Part shown: in pieces, positions 1 to 10,432 of the stretch
Layout of the letters: each line of letters begins with the position of its first letter
Position numbering within the stretch: the first letter of the stretch is position 1
NCBI GenBank assembly: GCA_963811365.1
Contig: CAWEQW010000012.1
Coordinates: forward strand, 183,559-247,558
Length of the DNA: 64,000 nt
Reading direction: 5' to 3'
DNA from: CAWEQW01 sp963811365
GTDB taxonomy: Bacteria; Actinomycetota; Actinomycetes; Propionibacteriales; Nocardioidaceae
Translations under genes and position numbers: made by a program
Notes under the pieces: model-generated
What the model was told of the DNA's origin: nothing
The model's input: only the letters and a program-made list of their open reading frames with translations
Database searches by the model: none

Positions 1-1560
1 AGATGTGCGAGATCATCCGCGACGTCGTCGTCTTGCCGTTGGTGCCGGTCACCGCGACGATCGGGATCCGGCTCGGCGTGCCCGGCGGGAACAGCATGTC
101 CACGACGGGCTTGGAGATGAACTGCGGCTCGCCGATCGTCGGATGGGTGTGCATCCGGAAGCCCGGGGCGGCGTTCACCTCGCAGATCGCGCCGCCGGTC
201 TCGCGCACCGGCTCGGTGATGTCCGGGCAGATGAAGTCGATGCCGGCGATGTCGAGGCCGACCATCCGGGCGGCCTCCTCGGCGATCTCGACGTTCTCCG
301 GGTGCGCCTCGAAGGTCCGGTCGATGGAGATGCCGCCGGTCGACATGTTGCCGGTCAGGGTCAGCTTCACCATCTCGCCGGCGGGCGGCACGTCGCTGAC
401 CTTGTAGCCCTGGTCGGACAGCAGCTCGAGCGCCGCATCGTCGAGCTTGATCCGGGTCAGCACCTTCTCGTGGCCGACGCCGCGCCGGGGGTCGGCGTTG
501 GTCAGCTCCACGAGATCCTCGATGGTGCTGTGGCCGTCACCGACGACGTGCGCCGGGACGCGCTCCGCGACGGCGGCGAGCCGGCCGTCGATGATCAGGC
601 AGCGGTAGTCGCGGCCGCTGACGAACGACTCCACGATGACCCAGCCGCGACGGGACTGCTCCTGCGCCACCGCGAACGCCTCGCGCACCTCGTTCGGCGT
701 CCTGCAGGTTCAGGCAGACGCCCCGCCCGTGGTTGCCGTCCAGCGGCTTGCAGACGACCGGGTACCCGATCCGCTCCGCGACCGCGACGGCCTGGTCCAC
801 GGTGCGCACCGACTCCTGGCGCGGCACCGGCAGTCCTGCCGCGGCGAGCAGCCGGGTGGTGAGGTCCTTGTCGGAGGCGACGTCGACCGCGATCGCGCTG
901 GTGGCCGACGTCATCGTGGCACGGATCCGCTTCTGGTGGACCCCCTGGCCGAGCTGCACCAGGGAGTGCTGGTTGAGCCGGATCCACGGGATGTCGCGGG
1001 ACATCGCCTCGTCCAGGATCGCCTGCGTGGACGGGCCGAACGCGGTCCGCTCCGCGCGCAGGATGAACTCGCTCGAGCGCCTCCTCGAAGTCGAGCTCGG
1101 GGTCCGCCTCGACGAGGTGGTTGACCAGGCGTACGGCGAGCCGCGCCGCGGCCAGCCCGACCTGCTCGTCGACGTACCCGTAGATGACGTTGTAGCGCCC
1201 GCGCTCGCCCTTCACCTGGCGGGTCTTGCCGCGCCGGAGGTCGTGGCCGACGGCCTGCTGGAGCGCCAGCGCCACGTGCTCGGTCACGTGGCCGAGCCAG
1301 GTGCCCTCGTTGAGCCGCTCGACGAAGCCGCCGCGGCGGCCGCGGGAGCAGGAGTGCTCGCGCAGGCCCGGGCAGTGCCTGCAGGAGGTTGTCGGTGAAC
1401 CCGGGATCGCGCTGGTGGGGAAGTCCTCGAGCGAGCCGAGGTCGACCACGAGGTGGATCGCCCGCTCGTAGGACCACACGTTGGCGCCGCGGTAGACCCG
1501 GGTCTCGACGATGGCGAGGTCGGGGGAGGGTCGTGCGCCGCTGCGTGCCGGTTCGCTCAT
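1..1560 (-). CDS. cphA: cyanophycin synthetase (partial, frameshifted)
   Basis: Makes cyanophycin, the multi-Arg-Asp storage polymer, from Asp and Arg with ATP. The ATG at 1560 has an AGGAG upstream and overlaps the cphB stop as ATGA. The N-terminal domain is recognisable (VYRGANVWSYERAIHLVVDL, then NEGTWLGHVTEHVALALQQ), followed by the ATP-grasp region (VVCKPLDGNHGRGVCLNL). At the left edge lies the P-loop of the Mur-ligase-like half (VTGTNGKTTTSRM); the remaining C-terminus is outside the window. The frame breaks near 1399 (missing base), 1370, 1074 and 701 (extra bases), while conservation continues on both sides of each break. This suggests sequence errors or very recent decay. Identity is confident, integrity is not. 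Confidence 0.85.
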
Positions 1561-2540
1561 TCGGGGTCTCCTTCGTGTTGCTGGCGTGCCCGTCGGCGCC
1601 GCAGAACGCTCGGCGACACGTCGCCGGCGGCGATGTCGCGAGCCAACCGCTTCAGGTCGCGTCCCGCAACCGCGAGCTCCTGCGCCTCCGCCGGGTCGTC
1701 GACGCGCGACCGGCGCAGCAGGGACCGCGAGGCGAGGTCGAACGCGCCGCCCTCCGGCAGGACGTGCAGCACCACCCCGGACGCCAGCAGCGGAGCCGTA
1801 CGCCGGGCCTCGTAGGCGTTCGACACGACGTTCCGGGCGTCGAAGACGGTGACCACGCCGCGGCCGAGCACCTGCAGGACCTGCTCCCGCGGCTCTGCCG
1901 GTGACCACCGCGGCGGTGTCCTCGTCGACGCCGATGCCGAGCAGCGACGGGTTCTGCGGCGACGCAGCATCAGCAACCGCCCGTAGCGGTTGCGCTGGCT
2001 GAAGTGCTGGTCGATCACGCAGTCGTCGACGAGGCCGAGGCCCGGCGGCGAGCTGGGTCATCCGCTGCTTCGGGGTGGTCCCGCCCGGGCCGAAGGCGAC
2101 CATGTGCGAGGACTGGATGCTGGCGCCGGCCGACGTGCCGGCGACCACGGCCCCGCGCTCGTGCGCGGCCCTGATCGCCTCGCCGAACGCGGTGCCGGCG
2201 ACCACGCGCGGACAGCTTCAGCTGGTTGCCGCCGGTCATGAAGATGCCCGTGACGTCGTCGAGCAGCCCGACCGTGCGCGGGTCGTCGGCCTCCTCACGG
2301 CTCTCGGGACGCGCCGCAACCACCGCGTCGGCGCCGAGCCTGTGGAACAGCGCGTCGTAGACCTCGACGATCTCGGGCCCGAGGGCGGAGGCCGTCGGGC
2401 ACCACCGCGATCCGCGCAGCGGCTCCTCCGGCGGCCTCCACGAACGCCCGCAGGACGGCCCGCCTGCCGAGCTTGTCCTCGGCTCCGCCGATGACCATCA
2501 GGGTGCCCGCAGGGCCATGGTCGACTGGCGGGTTCGGCAT
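1557..2540 (-). CDS. cphB: cyanophycinase (frameshifted)
   Basis: Peptidase S51-family enzyme that cleaves cyanophycin to beta-Asp-Arg dipeptides. Start ATG at 2540 (MPNPPVDHGPAG, then LMVIGGAEDKLGRRAVLRAF). The nucleophile motif VVAGTSAGASIQSSH is clear, as are TGIFMTGGNQLKL, VIDQHFSQRNRYGRLLML and SLLGIGVDEDTAAVV. The frame changes about five times (near 2397, 2210, 2042, 1963 and 1893), mostly consistent with one extra base in C/G runs, so no single frame encodes the protein. It is co-directional with and overlaps cphA, giving a synthesis/degradation pair for nitrogen storage. The gene starts only 33 bp from the divergent SixA-like gene. Confidence 0.85.
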
Positions 2541-2573
2541 GCACGGCAGCCTACGGGGTGCCAGAGTGGGCGC

Positions 2574-3089
2574 GTGACGACCCCGCGACGACTGATCGTG
2601 ATGCGCCATGCGAAGGCCGAGCCGTTCGCGTCGTCGGACCAGGTCCGCCGGCTCACCGAGCGCGGCGTCGCCGACGCCACGGACGCCGGTGCGCACCTCG
2701 CGGCCACGCACGTCGTGCCCGACCACGCCGTGGTCTCGTCGGCCACCCGGGCCCGGGAGACGTGGGACGCGGTCGCCACCGGCTCCGGCGCGACCGCCAC
2801 GACCGTCGTGGACGCGGCGCTCTACACCGGCAGTCCCGATGTGGTGCTCGAGGCGCTGCGCGGGGTGCCCGGCCAGGCGCGCGCGCTGATCTTCGTGGGA
2901 CACAACCCCACGGCGGCGTACCTCGCGCACCTGCTCGACGACGGCAACGGCGACCCGGACGCGGTGACCGGGCTGCTCCAGGGCTTCCCGGCCGGCGCGC
3001 TCACCGTGCTCGACGTGGACGTGGCGTGGGCCGACCTCGCCGCCGAGACCGGCCGGGTCGTCGACTTCTACGTGGGCCGGTCCAGCTGA
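2574..3089 (+). CDS. SixA-like phosphohistidine phosphatase
   Basis: Histidine phosphatase superfamily protein of 171 aa, the size of SixA. The phosphate-binding RHA motif (LIVMRHAKAE, His at about residue 12) opens the protein, and the second catalytic His lies in FVGHNPTAAY near residue 105. I chose the GTG at 2574 because the conserved beta strand with RHAK begins just after it; an upstream in-frame ATG at 2517 would run into the cphB start. SixA in enterobacteria dephosphorylates phosphohistidine proteins; the actinobacterial substrate is not evident here. It is convergent with serB, with 7 bp between the genes. Confidence 0.85.
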   Translation: MTTPRRLIVMRHAKAEPFASSDQVRRLTERGVADATDAGAHLAATHVVPDHAVVSSATRARETWDAVATGSGATATTVVDAALYTGSPDVVLEALRGVPGQARALIFVGHNPTAAYLAHLLDDGNGDPDAVTGLLQGFPAGALTVLDVDVAWADLAAETGRVVDFYVGRSS

Positions 3090-3096
3090 CGCCGAG

Positions 3097-4335
3097 TCAG
3101 GCGGTGGGCAGCGGGGGAGCGGGGGTCGTGAAGCCGGCCTCCTCGTCGGCCGCCTCGACCTCCTCACGGCTGATTCCCAGCAGGTACATGATCGTGTCGA
3201 GGTACGGCACGTTCACCGCGGTGTCCGCCGCGCGCTGCACGACGGGCTTGGCGTTGAACGCGATGCCGAGCCCCGCGGCGGCGAGCATGTCGAGGTCGTT
3301 CGCGCCGTCGCCGACCGCGACCGTCGCGGCCTGCGCCACCCCTGCCTGCTCCGCGAACCGCAGCAGCGCCGCCGCCTTGCCGGCCCGGTCCACCACCGGG
3401 CCGAGGATCCGCCCGGTCAGCCGGCCGTCGACGACCTCGAGCTCGTTGGCGGCCGAGAAGTCGATGCCGAGGTCCGCGGCGATCCGGTCGGTGACCCGCG
3501 TGAAGCCGCCCGAGACGATCGCGAACCGGTAGCCGAGCCGCTTCAGCGTGCGCACCATCGTCCGGGCGCCGGGCGCCAGCTCCAGCGCGTCGTACACGTC
3601 GTCGAGGGCCGTCGCCTCGAGGCCGTGCAGCAGGGCGACCCGGCGGCGCAGCGACTCCTCGAAGTCGACCTCGCCGCGCATCGCCGACTCGGTCACCTTC
3701 GCGACCTCGGCCCGGCAGCCGGCCCGCTCGGCGAGCATCTCGATCACCTCGCCCTGCACCAGCGTCGAGTCGACGTCCATGACGACCAGCCGCATGCCGT
3801 GCCGCAGCAGCGTCGCCGGCTGCACCGCGACGTCGACCGCCTGCGCCGCGGCCTCCTCGGCGAGCATCAGCCCCAGCCGGCGAGGGTCCGCACCCGACAC
3901 GTGCAGCTCGATCGCGACCACCGGGTAGCGCGCCATCCGCTCGATCCGGTCGATGTTCGCGCCGGTGTCGGCGATCCGCCCGGCGATCGCGGCCACCGCC
4001 GCCGGACGCAGCGGGGCGCCGAGCACGGTGACGTGGCTGCGTCCCTCCGGCCGTGCCCGGTTGTCGCCGGTGCCCTGCTCGACCTCGACCTGCATGGCGA
4101 GCTCGCCGGCCACCCGCTCCAGCGCAGCGCGCATCGCCCGACCGTCGCGCGGCGTGGTCACCAGGACGCCGAGCACCAGGCGGCGGCGCAGCACGATCTG
4201 CTCGATGTCGAGCACCTCGACGCCGAACGCCGCCAGCGTCGAGAACATCCGCGAGGTGACACCCGGGCGGTCGGTTCCGGTGAGCGTGATCAGCAGGGTG
4301 CGGGTCGGCTCGGTGCCGACGGGTGCGCTGGCCAT
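3097..4335 (-). CDS. serB: phosphoserine phosphatase with N-terminal ACT domains
   Basis: Last step of serine synthesis: O-phosphoserine to serine and phosphate. The 412 aa match the mycobacterial SerB2 layout. An ACT region starts at GTDRPGVTSRMF (about residue 20), a second ACT-like segment covers about 95-175, then a HAD phosphatase domain. The HAD signature MDVDSTLVQGEV, whose first Asp is the phosphoryl acceptor, lies near residue 188; motif II is IVSGGFTRV and the Mg-binding motif is VGDGANDLDMLAAAG. ACT domains suggest allosteric control by an amino acid, presumably serine. Nothing looks broken. Confidence 0.93.
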   Translation of the reverse strand: MASAPVGTEPTRTLLITLTGTDRPGVTSRMFSTLAAFGVEVLDIEQIVLRRRLVLGVLVTTPRDGRAMRAALERVAGELAMQVEVEQGTGDNRARPEGRSHVTVLGAPLRPAAVAAIAGRIADTGANIDRIERMARYPVVAIELHVSGADPRRLGLMLAEEAAAQAVDVAVQPATLLRHGMRLVVMDVDSTLVQGEVIEMLAERAGCRAEVAKVTESAMRGEVDFEESLRRRVALLHGLEATALDDVYDALELAPGARTMVRTLKRLGYRFAIVSGGFTRVTDRIAADLGIDFSAANELEVVDGRLTGRILGPVVDRAGKAAALLRFAEQAGVAQAATVAVGDGANDLDMLAAAGLGIAFNAKPVVQRAADTAVNVPYLDTIMYLLGISREEVEAADEEAGFTTPAPPLPTA

Positions 4336-4348
4336 GACCTGGCCGAGG

Positions 4349-5095
4349 CTACCGCTCCCAGGGGTGCCCGCAGGCCGCCACCAGACCGCGTCTCGCAGCG
4401 TGGTCGAGCGGCGCCAGCGCGGCGCGCCGGGCGTCCGCCTCGGTCCTGCTCACGCTGCCGCCGTCGTCCTCGAGCGCCAGGTCGACGATCGCCCGGCAGC
4501 GCGTCGACAGCGTCGCGAGGCGTACGGCGCGAGGCGCCATGCCGCGCGGCAGCACCAGGTCGAGGTGGCCGCGCAGGGACATCAGCTCGTCGGCGACCTC
4601 CGGGCGCCACCGCGCGACGTCGAGGTCGGCCAGCGTGCGGGTCGCCTGCAGCAGTGCGTGCCGCAGCGACGTGTCGGCCTCGCCGGGGTCCGGCACCTGC
4701 CGCCGTGACGCCGCGTCCTGGCAGGTCCACACGACGCCGGCGCCGGCGCGGTGCGGCACCAGGCCGAGGTCCGTGCCGTCGAGGACCACGCTCTCGCCGA
4801 CGTCGAGCGCCTCGTGGTTGAAGGCGCCGGGTCCGGCCAGTCCGAGCGGGTCGCCGGGGACGGGGAGCGCCAGCCCGGCTGCGGTCGCGCCCTCGACCTG
4901 CAGCAGGCCGAGCGCGAGGATCAGCGGCACCGGCTCGTCACGGTCGGGCAGCCCCACCACGTCGTGCGCGGCATCCTCGCCGACGATCGCGTCGCGGGCG
5001 GCGTCGAGGCTGACCGATCCGGCCCGCCAGCCGCTGAACCAGAGCGCGAAGCGCGCCGACATCGGCAGCGCGGTCCTGGCTGTTGTCTCGTGCAC
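4349..5095 (-). CDS. actinobacterial protein of unknown function
   Basis: About 248 aa from a GTG at 5095; an ATG at 5062 (MSARFALWFSGW) with an upstream AGGA is an equally good start. I do not recognise a catalytic motif. The protein is rich in Leu, Arg and Asp and looks soluble; a central segment (GPGAFNHEALDVGESVVL) precedes an alpha-helical C-terminal half with many Arg residues. It ends 13 bp before the serB start on the same strand, so the two may be co-transcribed. The open frame continues antisense through the next three genes, but that part is compositional. Confidence 0.6.
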   Translation of the reverse strand: MHETTARTALPMSARFALWFSGWRAGSVSLDAARDAIVGEDAAHDVVGLPDRDEPVPLILALGLLQVEGATAAGLALPVPGDPLGLAGPGAFNHEALDVGESVVLDGTDLGLVPHRAGAGVVWTCQDAASRRQVPDPGEADTSLRHALLQATRTLADLDVARWRPEVADELMSLRGHLDLVLPRGMAPRAVRLATLSTRCRAIVDLALEDDGGSVSRTEADARRAALAPLDHAARRGLVAACGHPWER

Positions 5096-5188
5096 GCCGC
5101 AGAGGGTACGCCCGCCGTGCCCGCGGGCCGGTGCCGTAGGTTGGGCCCGGACAGCGACCGCCACCCGCACAGGAGCCTGCCGCACACC

Positions 5189-5989
<801 letters not shown>

Positions 5990-5991
5990 AC

Positions 5992-5997
5992 TAGGCT
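5992..5997 (+). promoter_or_regulatory. putative -10 box of the nfeD gene
   Basis: TAGGCT lies 7 bp before the GTG start at 6005 and no Shine-Dalgarno sequence is visible. This fits the common actinobacterial arrangement for a leaderless transcript. Weak evidence by motif only. Confidence 0.35.
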
Positions 5998-6004
5998 CGG
6001 AGAC

Positions 6005-6460
6005 GTGAACTGGTTCAGCGACAACACCTGGGTGGTGTGGGCCGGACTGGCCGTGCTGCTCGCGGTCGCCGAGCTGCTCAGCCTCGACCTTGTCCTGCTG
6101 ATGCTGGCCGCCGGCGCCGGGGTCGGCGCCCTGGCCGGCCTCGTCGGGCTGCCGCTGCCGGTCCAGGTGCTCGTCGCGGTCGCCACCGCCATGGGGATGC
6201 TCGCCCTGGTGCGTCCGGAGATGATCCGGCGGCTGCACTCCGGCCCCGACCTGGTCAGCGGCCACCAGAAGCTCGTCGGCAAGGTGGGCCTGGTGCTCGA
6301 GGAGGTCTCCTCCCAGGGTGGCCGGGTGCGGATCAACGGCGAGGTCTGGTCCGCCCGGCCCTTCGACGACGACGCCGTCATCGAGCCCGGCGCCAGGGTG
6401 GACGTCTTCGAGATCCGCGGCGCCATGGCCGTGGTGCACAAGATCCCCGAGCTCGACTGA
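6005..6460 (+). CDS. NfeD-family membrane protein
   Basis: A 151-aa short-form NfeD protein. Two or three hydrophobic segments occupy residues about 8-75 (LDLVLLMLAAGAGVGALAGL, then VLVAVATAMGMLALV). The C-terminal OB-fold domain runs from about residue 90 (GKVGLVLEEV, then GRVRINGEVWSARP). NfeD proteins are typically encoded beside SPFH/stomatin-like proteins and work with them in membrane microdomains; here the SPFH gene follows after 45 bp. Starts at GTG 6005, apparently leaderless. Confidence 0.88.
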   Translation: MNWFSDNTWVVWAGLAVLLAVAELLSLDLVLLMLAAGAGVGALAGLVGLPLPVQVLVAVATAMGMLALVRPEMIRRLHSGPDLVSGHQKLVGKVGLVLEEVSSQGGRVRINGEVWSARPFDDDAVIEPGARVDVFEIRGAMAVVHKIPELD

Positions 6461-6505
6461 GGCTCGGCTGACCGGCTGGCGACAGCCACAGGAAAGTGGG
6501 GAACC

Positions 6506-7666
6506 GTGACTCCGGTACTCGTCGTACTGGTGCTGCTGATCGTGCTCGCGGTGGTGGTCCTGGCCCGCACGGTGCGCATCGTGCCGCAGGCCCGGGCCGG
6601 CATCGTCGAGCGGTTCGGCAAGTACCGCGCCACGCTGCCTGCGGGCCTGAACATCGTGGTCCCGTTCGTGGACCGCGTCCGCTACATGATCGACCTGCGC
6701 GAGCAGGTGGTGTCGTTCCCGCCGCAGCCGGTGATCACCGAGGACAACCTCGTGGTCTCGATCGACACGGTGATCTACTTCCAGGTCACCGACCCGGTGT
6801 CGGCGACGTACGAGATCGCCAACTACATCCAGGCGGTCGAGCAGCTGACGATGACGACGCTGCGCAACATCGTCGGCGGCATGGACCTCGAACAGGCGCT
6901 CACCAGCCGCGACGAGATCAACAGCCGGCTGCGTGGCGTGCTCGACGAGGCCACTGGCAAGTGGGGCATCCGGGTGAACCGCGTCGAGCTGAAGGGCATC
7001 GACCCGCCGCCGTCGATCAAGGACTCGATGGAGAAGCAGATGCGCGCCGACCGCGACAAGCGCGCGGCCATCCTGACCGCAGAGGGCCAGCGGCAGGCGG
7101 CGATCCTGACCGCAGAGGGCGGGAAGCAGGCCGCGATCCTCAACGCCGAGGGCGACCGCGAGTCGCTGATCCTGCGCGCGCAGGCCGACCGGGAGTCGCG
7201 GATCCTCAAGGCTCAGGGCGAGGGCCAGGCGATCCAGACCGTCTTCCAGGCGATCCACGACGGGCAGCCGGACCAGTCCCTGCTGGCCTACCAGTACCTC
7301 CAGATGATGCCGAAGATCGCCGAGGGCAGTGCCAACAAGGTGTGGATCGTGCCCAGCGAGATCGGCAAGGCGCTCGAGGGGCTCGGCTCCACCATGAACA
7401 CGCTCAGCGGCATCCCCGACAAGGTGGAGGGCCCGCGCACCCGGGTCGACATGGGCGCGAGCGAGCCCGACGTGCCGGAGCTCGGCGACAGCACCCTGCA
7501 GAACACCCACGACGAGGTGGCTGCGGCGATCGCCGCAGCCGAGGAGTCCGTGGCCGGGGCCAGGCAGGGCACCCGGATGGCCGAGCCCGAGCAGCCGGAG
7601 CCCGAGCGGCAGCAGCCGCCGGCCTCAGGTGCGGACGCCGACCCGCCGGGGCCGTCGGGTACGTGA
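6506..7666 (+). CDS. SPFH/Band 7 (paraslipin/QmcA-type) protein
   Basis: 386 aa. One N-terminal membrane segment (VLVVLVLLIVLAVVVLA) is followed by the SPFH/Band 7 domain from RIVPQARAGIVERFGKY to about residue 190. A helical, charged segment with repeated AILTAEG/QAAILTAEG-type units covers residues about 185-240 and is predicted to form a coiled coil for oligomerisation. The C-terminal tail (last ~60 aa) is Glu/Pro/Gln-rich and disordered-looking. It forms a cassette with the upstream NfeD protein. The stop overlaps the start of the next permease gene (GTGA). Confidence 0.9.
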   Translation: MTPVLVVLVLLIVLAVVVLARTVRIVPQARAGIVERFGKYRATLPAGLNIVVPFVDRVRYMIDLREQVVSFPPQPVITEDNLVVSIDTVIYFQVTDPVSATYEIANYIQAVEQLTMTTLRNIVGGMDLEQALTSRDEINSRLRGVLDEATGKWGIRVNRVELKGIDPPPSIKDSMEKQMRADRDKRAAILTAEGQRQAAILTAEGGKQAAILNAEGDRESLILRAQADRESRILKAQGEGQAIQTVFQAIHDGQPDQSLLAYQYLQMMPKIAEGSANKVWIVPSEIGKALEGLGSTMNTLSGIPDKVEGPRTRVDMGASEPDVPELGDSTLQNTHDEVAAAIAAAEESVAGARQGTRMAEPEQPEPERQQPPASGADADPPGPSGT

Positions 7667-8424
7667 CTGCGTGGGAGGTGACGGCGATCCTCCTCGCGGG
7701 GCTCGCCGCCGGCACCATCAACACGGTCGTGGGGTCGGGAACGTTGATCACGTTCCCGACCCTGCTGGCGTTCGGCTTCCCGCCGGTGACCGCCAACGTG
7801 TCGAACACCGTGGGCCTGGTGCCGGGCTCGGCCTCGGGCGCGCTCGGCTACCGCCGCGAGCTGGCCGACCAGGGCTCGCGGCTGCGGCGGCTGGGGATCG
7901 CCTCGCTGCTCGGCGGCCTGACCGGGGGCGTGCTCCTGCTGCTGCTGCCCGCGGCAGCGTTCGAGGCGATCGTGCCGGTGCTGATCGCGAGCGGCGTGCT
8001 GCTCGTGATCTTCCAGCCCGCGCTGAGCCGTCGGGTCGCCGCACGGTCCGAGGACCGCCCGGTGCCGGCGCACGGGTCGGTCTGGGTGGTGGCGCTGGTC
8101 TACCTCACCGGCGTGTACGGCGGGTACTTCGGCGCCGCGCAGGGCGTGCTGCTGATCGCCGTGCTCGGCGTCGGGCTGCAGGAGACCATGCAGCGCAACA
8201 ACGCGACCAAGAACGTGCTCGCCGGCCTCGTCAACGCCGTCGCCGCCGCGCTCTTCATCGTGACCGGCCACGTCGACTGGCGGATCGCGGGGCTGATCGC
8301 GGCCGGGTCGACCCTGGGCGGCGTGCTCGGGGCGCGGGTCGGACGCCGGCTTCCGCCGCTGGCCCTGCGGGTCGTCATCGTCGTGGTCGGCGTGGTGGCG
8401 CTGGGCCGCTTCCTGCTGGCCTGA
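7663..8424 (+). CDS. TauE/SafE-family (TSUP) permease
   Basis: 253 aa with about eight hydrophobic segments and the TSUP hallmark near the N-terminus (GLAAGTINTVVGSGTLITFP), repeated in the second half (LTGVYGGYFGAAQGVLLIAV). The family exports or takes up sulfite, sulfonates and other small organic anions; the substrate cannot be read from the sequence. The GTG at 7663 overlaps the preceding stop, implying translational coupling with the SPFH gene. Confidence 0.87.
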   Translation: MTAWEVTAILLAGLAAGTINTVVGSGTLITFPTLLAFGFPPVTANVSNTVGLVPGSASGALGYRRELADQGSRLRRLGIASLLGGLTGGVLLLLLPAAAFEAIVPVLIASGVLLVIFQPALSRRVAARSEDRPVPAHGSVWVVALVYLTGVYGGYFGAAQGVLLIAVLGVGLQETMQRNNATKNVLAGLVNAVAAALFIVTGHVDWRIAGLIAAGSTLGGVLGARVGRRLPPLALRVVIVVVGVVALGRFLLA

Positions 8425-8427
8425 GGG

Positions 8428-9183
8428 TCAGTCGGTGAAGATCAGGGCTCGGAACCGATCGGCGAGGCCTCCGGGCACGGCGCCGGTGTCGGCGGCCCGC
8501 CTGCCGTAGAGCCACAGCAGCAGGTCCTCGGCCGGGGCGGCCACCTCGGACACCCGGTCCGGCTCCGCGTCGCGGTCCAACGCCACCGTGCCGGGAGTCG
8601 AGCCGTCGTGCAGCAGCCAGGTGTCGCCGGTGTCGGTGGCGCGCAGCAGCAGGCGTCCGTCGAGGGCGGGCCGCGGCGGGTCGGCCGGGTCCTCCTCCGA
8701 CGACAGCGAGAAGGTCAGGAACTCGTCCACGGCGTCGGCGGCCACGGCCGGGGCGATCGTCACCGAGCCCCCCGAGGCGTGCGCGGCGTCCCAGTGGTGC
8801 ACCGCGGCCTCCTGGACCTGGTGGCGCAGCACGAACCCGACGTCCTGCCGGCCCGGCGCCCACGTCCAGCACGCGTCCGTCGGGTCGCTCCCGTCGAGCG
8901 CCCTGACCAGCCGGTCGGTCGCGTCGCGCAGCGCGTCGGCGAGCCCGTCGTCGGGGGCCCGCGGCGGCCGGCGGGACTCCGCGGGCGGCGCGCTCAGCCG
9001 CTCCTCGACGATCGTGGCCCAGAACCACTGCACGCCGGTGACGTGCGCGACGAGGTCGGCGACGCTCCAGCCGGGGCAGTGCTCGACAGCAGCGGCGCGG
9101 CCGGCGGGGGTGGTGGCGGCGTCGGCCAGGCCGGCGCTGTGCGCCGCGAGCGCAGTCAGGCAGGTCGCGCGGTCCAGAGTCAT
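8428..9183 (-). CDS. maleylpyruvate isomerase-family mycothiol-dependent enzyme
   Basis: 251 aa, DinB-like four-helix bundle of the actinobacterial MDMPI family. The N-terminal half contains the His-bearing motif VEHCPGWSVADLVAHVTG and a second metal-ligand region QVQEAAVHHWDAAHA near the middle. Three His residues in these positions are what the family uses to bind a divalent metal. The C-terminal part resembles the MDMPI C-terminal domain (VSEVAAPAEDLLLWLYGR). These enzymes use mycothiol, which supports an actinobacterial host. Start chosen at ATG 9183 (MTLDRATCL); an ATG 30 bp upstream is possible. Confidence 0.8.
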   Translation of the reverse strand: MTLDRATCLTALAAHSAGLADAATTPAGRAAAVEHCPGWSVADLVAHVTGVQWFWATIVEERLSAPPAESRRPPRAPDDGLADALRDATDRLVRALDGSDPTDACWTWAPGRQDVGFVLRHQVQEAAVHHWDAAHASGGSVTIAPAVAADAVDEFLTFSLSSEEDPADPPRPALDGRLLLRATDTGDTWLLHDGSTPGTVALDRDAEPDRVSEVAAPAEDLLLWLYGRRAADTGAVPGGLADRFRALIFTD

Positions 9184-9223
9184 GTCGGCGACCCTAGGCG
9201 GCACCACCGACACAGCGCGAGCG

Positions 9224-10207
9224 TCACCGCACGTAGGCGTCGTGCCAGCGGCCGATCTCCTCGAAGACCCGGGTCCGCGCCGGCTCCCGGGACAGCGTGA
9301 CGTCGTGCAGCGCCCCGGGCACCCGGACGACGGTGACGCAGTCGCCGAGCCGCGGAGCCCACTGCCGGATCTGGTCGACGTCCAGCACGATGTCGTTGGC
9401 CAGCACGTCCTCGCCCCAGACCTTCGGGGAGGAGCTCGTGGCCGAGGTCACCACCAGCACCGGGGCGCCGACGTCGATGCCGCGGTGCACCTCCGCATGC
9501 CCGCGGCGCACGGCGCGCAGCCACCCGGCGTACACCGGCCAGCTCTCCAGCGGCTTCCACGCGAGGTCGAAGTCCCACTCGCCGCTGTGGTCGCGGTGCA
9601 GGCTCCGGGCGTAGAGCCCGGTCACCGAGCGGGGGATCTCGCGCAGCGGTCGCCACCCGCCGACCCGGTCGATCACGGTGGTCCCGACGGTCCGCAGCAG
9701 GAGGCTGCCCCGCAGCTCCAGCCACGGGGCGTTCAGCACCAGCCCGGCGAGTCCCGGCGAGCGGTGGTGCGCCCACAGCGACCCGATCAGACCGCCGGTC
9801 GAGTGCCCGCTCAACAGCACCCGGTCGTGGCCGTCCCGGCCGGTGATCCGGTCCCAGGCCGCGTCGAGCTCCTCGAAGTGCTCGGCGAGGTCGGCGACGA
9901 AGTTGGGGGTCTGGTGCGGCCGCAGCGACCGTCCGTACTTGCGCAGGTCGAGGGCGTAGAAGTCGTAGCCCGCCGCGACCCAGTGGTCGGCGGCCGGGGT
10001 CTGGAAGAAGTAGTCGGCGAAGCCGTGCAGGTGCAGCACCGCCCGGCCGGTCGGCTCGGCGGCACGGCGGCTGACCAGCGTCGCGACGACCTCGCCCTCG
10101 TCGTCGGGGGAGAGCGGGATCGTCTCGGCGGTGTACGGCTCGCCGAGCACGTCGAGCACGGACTCGTACCCGGGCAGGGGCGGGCGGTGGCCGGGCGGGC
10201 GGGTCAT
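9224..10207 (-). CDS. alpha/beta hydrolase (lysophospholipase-like)
   Basis: 327 aa. Oxyanion-hole motif LHLHGFADY lies near residue 60 and the nucleophile elbow is LLSGHSTGGL with Ser at about 136. A likely catalytic His is in VPGALHDVTLS near the C-terminus, and an Asp sits after a beta strand in DVGAPVLVVTSA. The order and spacing match serine aminopeptidase S33/monoglyceride-lipase-like hydrolases. No signal peptide, so probably cytoplasmic. Start ATG 10207. Divergent from the SDR gene, with about 225 bp of intergenic space. Confidence 0.82.
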   Translation of the reverse strand: MTRPPGHRPPLPGYESVLDVLGEPYTAETIPLSPDDEGEVVATLVSRRAAEPTGRAVLHLHGFADYFFQTPAADHWVAAGYDFYALDLRKYGRSLRPHQTPNFVADLAEHFEELDAAWDRITGRDGHDRVLLSGHSTGGLIGSLWAHHRSPGLAGLVLNAPWLELRGSLLLRTVGTTVIDRVGGWRPLREIPRSVTGLYARSLHRDHSGEWDFDLAWKPLESWPVYAGWLRAVRRGHAEVHRGIDVGAPVLVVTSATSSSPKVWGEDVLANDIVLDVDQIRQWAPRLGDCVTVVRVPGALHDVTLSREPARTRVFEEIGRWHDAYVR

Positions 10208-10432
10208 CCGGGGACCTCCTCGCTGCTGCCGGGCCTTCCCGGACCGTCCGGTGTCGACCGGGGGCCAGGATAGTCTCCGGCTCCGCCCGCACCGACCCGG
10301 CAGGGAGACCCGGCGCGACGACGTCCCCAGCGGTGCCACACGGCGATGGCAGGCGGCATAACGGGACGGGGGTCGGGTACGCCGCGCGTGCACGTGGACG
10401 TGCGGTCCAACCCCCACCGACAGGAGACGCAG

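Noticed and set aside
1..2540. Programmed ribosomal frameshifting in cphA/cphB
   Set aside because: Nine breaks of both signs without slippery heptamers or a conserved site; far more than any known programmed event.
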